DNA from: Butyrivibrio sp. AE2015
GTDB lineage: Bacteria; Bacillota; Clostridia; Lachnospirales; Lachnospiraceae
Assembly (NCBI RefSeq): GCF_000420825.1
Contig: NZ_ATVR01000007.1
Coordinates: 1 to 64,000 of the forward strand
DNA: 64,000 nt
Direction of reading: 5' to 3'
This document shows positions 62,843 through 64,000 of this stretch, in pieces. The translations under genes were made by a program, and so were the position numbers. Position 1 is the stretch's first letter. Every line of letters starts with the position of its first letter. Below the pieces are notes generated by a model. That model did no database searches, was not told the origin of the DNA, and worked only from the letters and a program-made list of their open reading frames with translations.

Positions 62843-64000
62843 ATGTCTTATTCAGATTTAGGCTCAAAATATAGAAATCCGATTATTTTTGCTGATTACA
62901 GTGATCCTGATGTCATCAGGGTGGGTGATACATATTACCTTACTGCATCAAGCTTTAACTATACACCAGGGCTTCCAATCCTTATTTCAAAGGATCTTGT
63001 TAACTGGAAGCTTGTAAATTATGCTCTTAACAATATTAAGGAAAAGAGATTTGATATTCCCCGCCATTCAGAGGGAGTATGGGCTCCGGCTATCAGATAC
63101 CATGAAGGAGTGTTCTATATTTTTTACGGAATGCCTGATGAGGGATACTATGTTGTAAAAACTAAAGATCCTCTTGGAGAGTGGGATGAACCTGTGTGCC
63201 TTTTGGAAGGAAAAGGCCTTATTGACTGTTGCCCATTTTGGGATGATGACGGAAGGGCCTACATTATACATGGATATGCCAAGAGCAGGATTGGATTTAA
63301 GAGTATTCTTGGAATATTTGAAATGAGCCCTGATGGAACAAAGGCTCTTACTGAAGATCATTTTATCTTTAACGGAAATGATCCGGAACACCCTGCTGTG
63401 ACTATTGAGGGACCAAAGGTATATAAAAGAGATGGATATTATCATATCTGGGCTCCGGCTGGCGGTGTTACAGATGGCTATCAGGTTGCGCTTAGAAGCA
63501 AGAACATCTATGGACCTTATGAGATAAAAGAAGTAATGCATACCGGAAATACTGTTATCAATGGACCTCATCAGGGAGCCCTGGTTGATACTGTAAATGG
63601 AGATGAATGGTTTATTCATTTTCAGGACAGAGGCCTATATGGAAGAATATGCCACCTTCAGCCTGTCACCTGGAAAGATGGATGGCCAATTATAGGTAGT
63701 AACCCGGATGAAAACGGATGCGGTGAGCCTGTTTATGAATATACTAAGCCAAATGTTTCAAACGACCTTGACCTAGAGGATACAGGGCTTTTTGCATCTG
63801 ATGATTTTGAGAATGGAAAATATAATTTATCATGGCAATGGCTTGGCAATCATTATGATTCTTTTTACGGCCAGATACCTGATAAAAAAAATGGTCTAAG
63901 ATTATATGCCCTTAACACAAGTTCTGAAAATGAGCCTGTTATCTGGAAAAGTGCCAATGTTCTTACACAAAAACTGATCTATCCAATGTTTGAAATGAAG
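62843..64000 (+). CDS. Glycoside hydrolase family 43 enzyme (partial at window end)
   Basis: The first 386 residues are in the window and the frame is still open at 64000. ATG 62843 follows GGAGGA. The five-bladed propeller catalytic set is visible: base Asp in FADYSDPDVI, pKa-tuning Asp in CPFWDDDGRAYI, and acid Glu in TIEGPKVYKRDGYYHIWAP. After about residue 310 a beta-sandwich domain starts (FASDDFENGKYNLSWQWLGN). No signal peptide, so intracellular. Probable beta-xylosidase, arabinofuranosidase or galactosidase trimming imported hemicellulose/pectin pieces; exact specificity is open. Confidence 0.93.
   Translation, partial: MSYSDLGSKYRNPIIFADYSDPDVIRVGDTYYLTASSFNYTPGLPILISKDLVNWKLVNYALNNIKEKRFDIPRHSEGVWAPAIRYHEGVFYIFYGMPDEGYYVVKTKDPLGEWDEPVCLLEGKGLIDCCPFWDDDGRAYIIHGYAKSRIGFKSILGIFEMSPDGTKALTEDHFIFNGNDPEHPAVTIEGPKVYKRDGYYHIWAPAGGVTDGYQVALRSKNIYGPYEIKEVMHTGNTVINGPHQGALVDTVNGDEWFIHFQDRGLYGRICHLQPVTWKDGWPIIGSNPDENGCGEPVYEYTKPNVSNDLDLEDTGLFASDDFENGKYNLSWQWLGNHYDSFYGQIPDKKNGLRLYALNTSSENEPVIWKSANVLTQKLIYPMFEMK

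Noticed and set aside
63068-63619. 183-aa minus-strand open frame near the window end
   Set aside because: Antisense to the GH43 catalytic domain, whose residues are all in place on the plus strand.

Overview
The window is about 40% G+C chromosomal DNA from an anaerobic, plant-fibre-degrading Firmicute. Gene content and protein sequences point to the Lachnospiraceae, most likely Butyrivibrio/Pseudobutyrivibrio. Pointers are the uronate and pectin genes, LplABC-type sugar importers, CheV chemotaxis, the glycogen synthase and the Clostridia-like proteins. This is inference from recognised families; no database search was possible.

Layout. (1) 1-390: 3' end of a 23S rRNA gene and a terminator, with no 5S gene directly behind it. 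(2) 0.5-12.4 kb, mostly plus strand: cheV, a SIR2-like protein, a very acidic single-pass membrane protein, hisH-hisF, ung, lysA, a polytopic membrane protein, a Xer-like recombinase that has lost most catalytic residues, and an aspartate aminotransferase. (3) 12.4-18 kb: a DAHP synthase, an N6-adenine methyltransferase with an N-terminal helix-turn-helix, a CDF metal exporter and a GGDEF/EAL protein. (4) 18.2-27 kb: two adjacent papain-fold proteases; a small orphan gene bracketed by two copies of a structured, GGA-rich RNA-like element; then trpS-glgA-flippase-M42 peptidase. (5) 27.3-35.2 kb: a secreted repeat protein, rqcH, an alpha/beta hydrolase, uxaB and an ABC-F ATPase. (6) 35.4-40.3 kb: a MalT-like LuxR regulator with a small partner, an amino-acid permease, a double-glycine-leader peptide gene and a GIY-YIG protein. 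(7) 40.3-51 kb: an eight-gene operon joining a YtrA/YtrB-type regulator and ATPase, a large permease, MalF/MalG-type permeases, an HlyD/MacA-type adaptor, a MacB-like ectodomain protein and a large solute-binding lipoprotein. (8) 51-53.7 kb: a nested palindromic element beside tRNA-Gly(CCC), a zinc-ribbon MscL, mnmA and a DUF2798-type membrane protein. (9) 53.7-64 kb: LacI regulator, uxaC, uxaA, an oligosaccharide ABC importer (binding protein plus two permeases), a rhamnogalacturonan acetylesterase-like enzyme and a GH43 glycosidase that runs off the window.

How the genes work together. UxaC, UxaB and UxaA form the galacturonate to 2-keto-3-deoxygluconate branch. Their promoters, and that of the importer, share TGTAAG/CTTACA palindromes placed on promoters, so the LacI-type regulator encoded with uxaC probably controls a pectin/hexuronate regulon that includes uxaB some 20 kb away. 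The importer, acetylesterase and GH43 enzyme would supply substrate.

The strongest candidates for something undescribed are the paired GGA-rich hairpin elements (20.75 and 21.35 kb), with compensatory base changes, and the composite importer/exporter operon (40.36-50.98 kb). Next come the catalytically degenerate Xer homologue, the acidic protein with repeated FliM-like short motifs behind cheV, and the double-glycine peptide.
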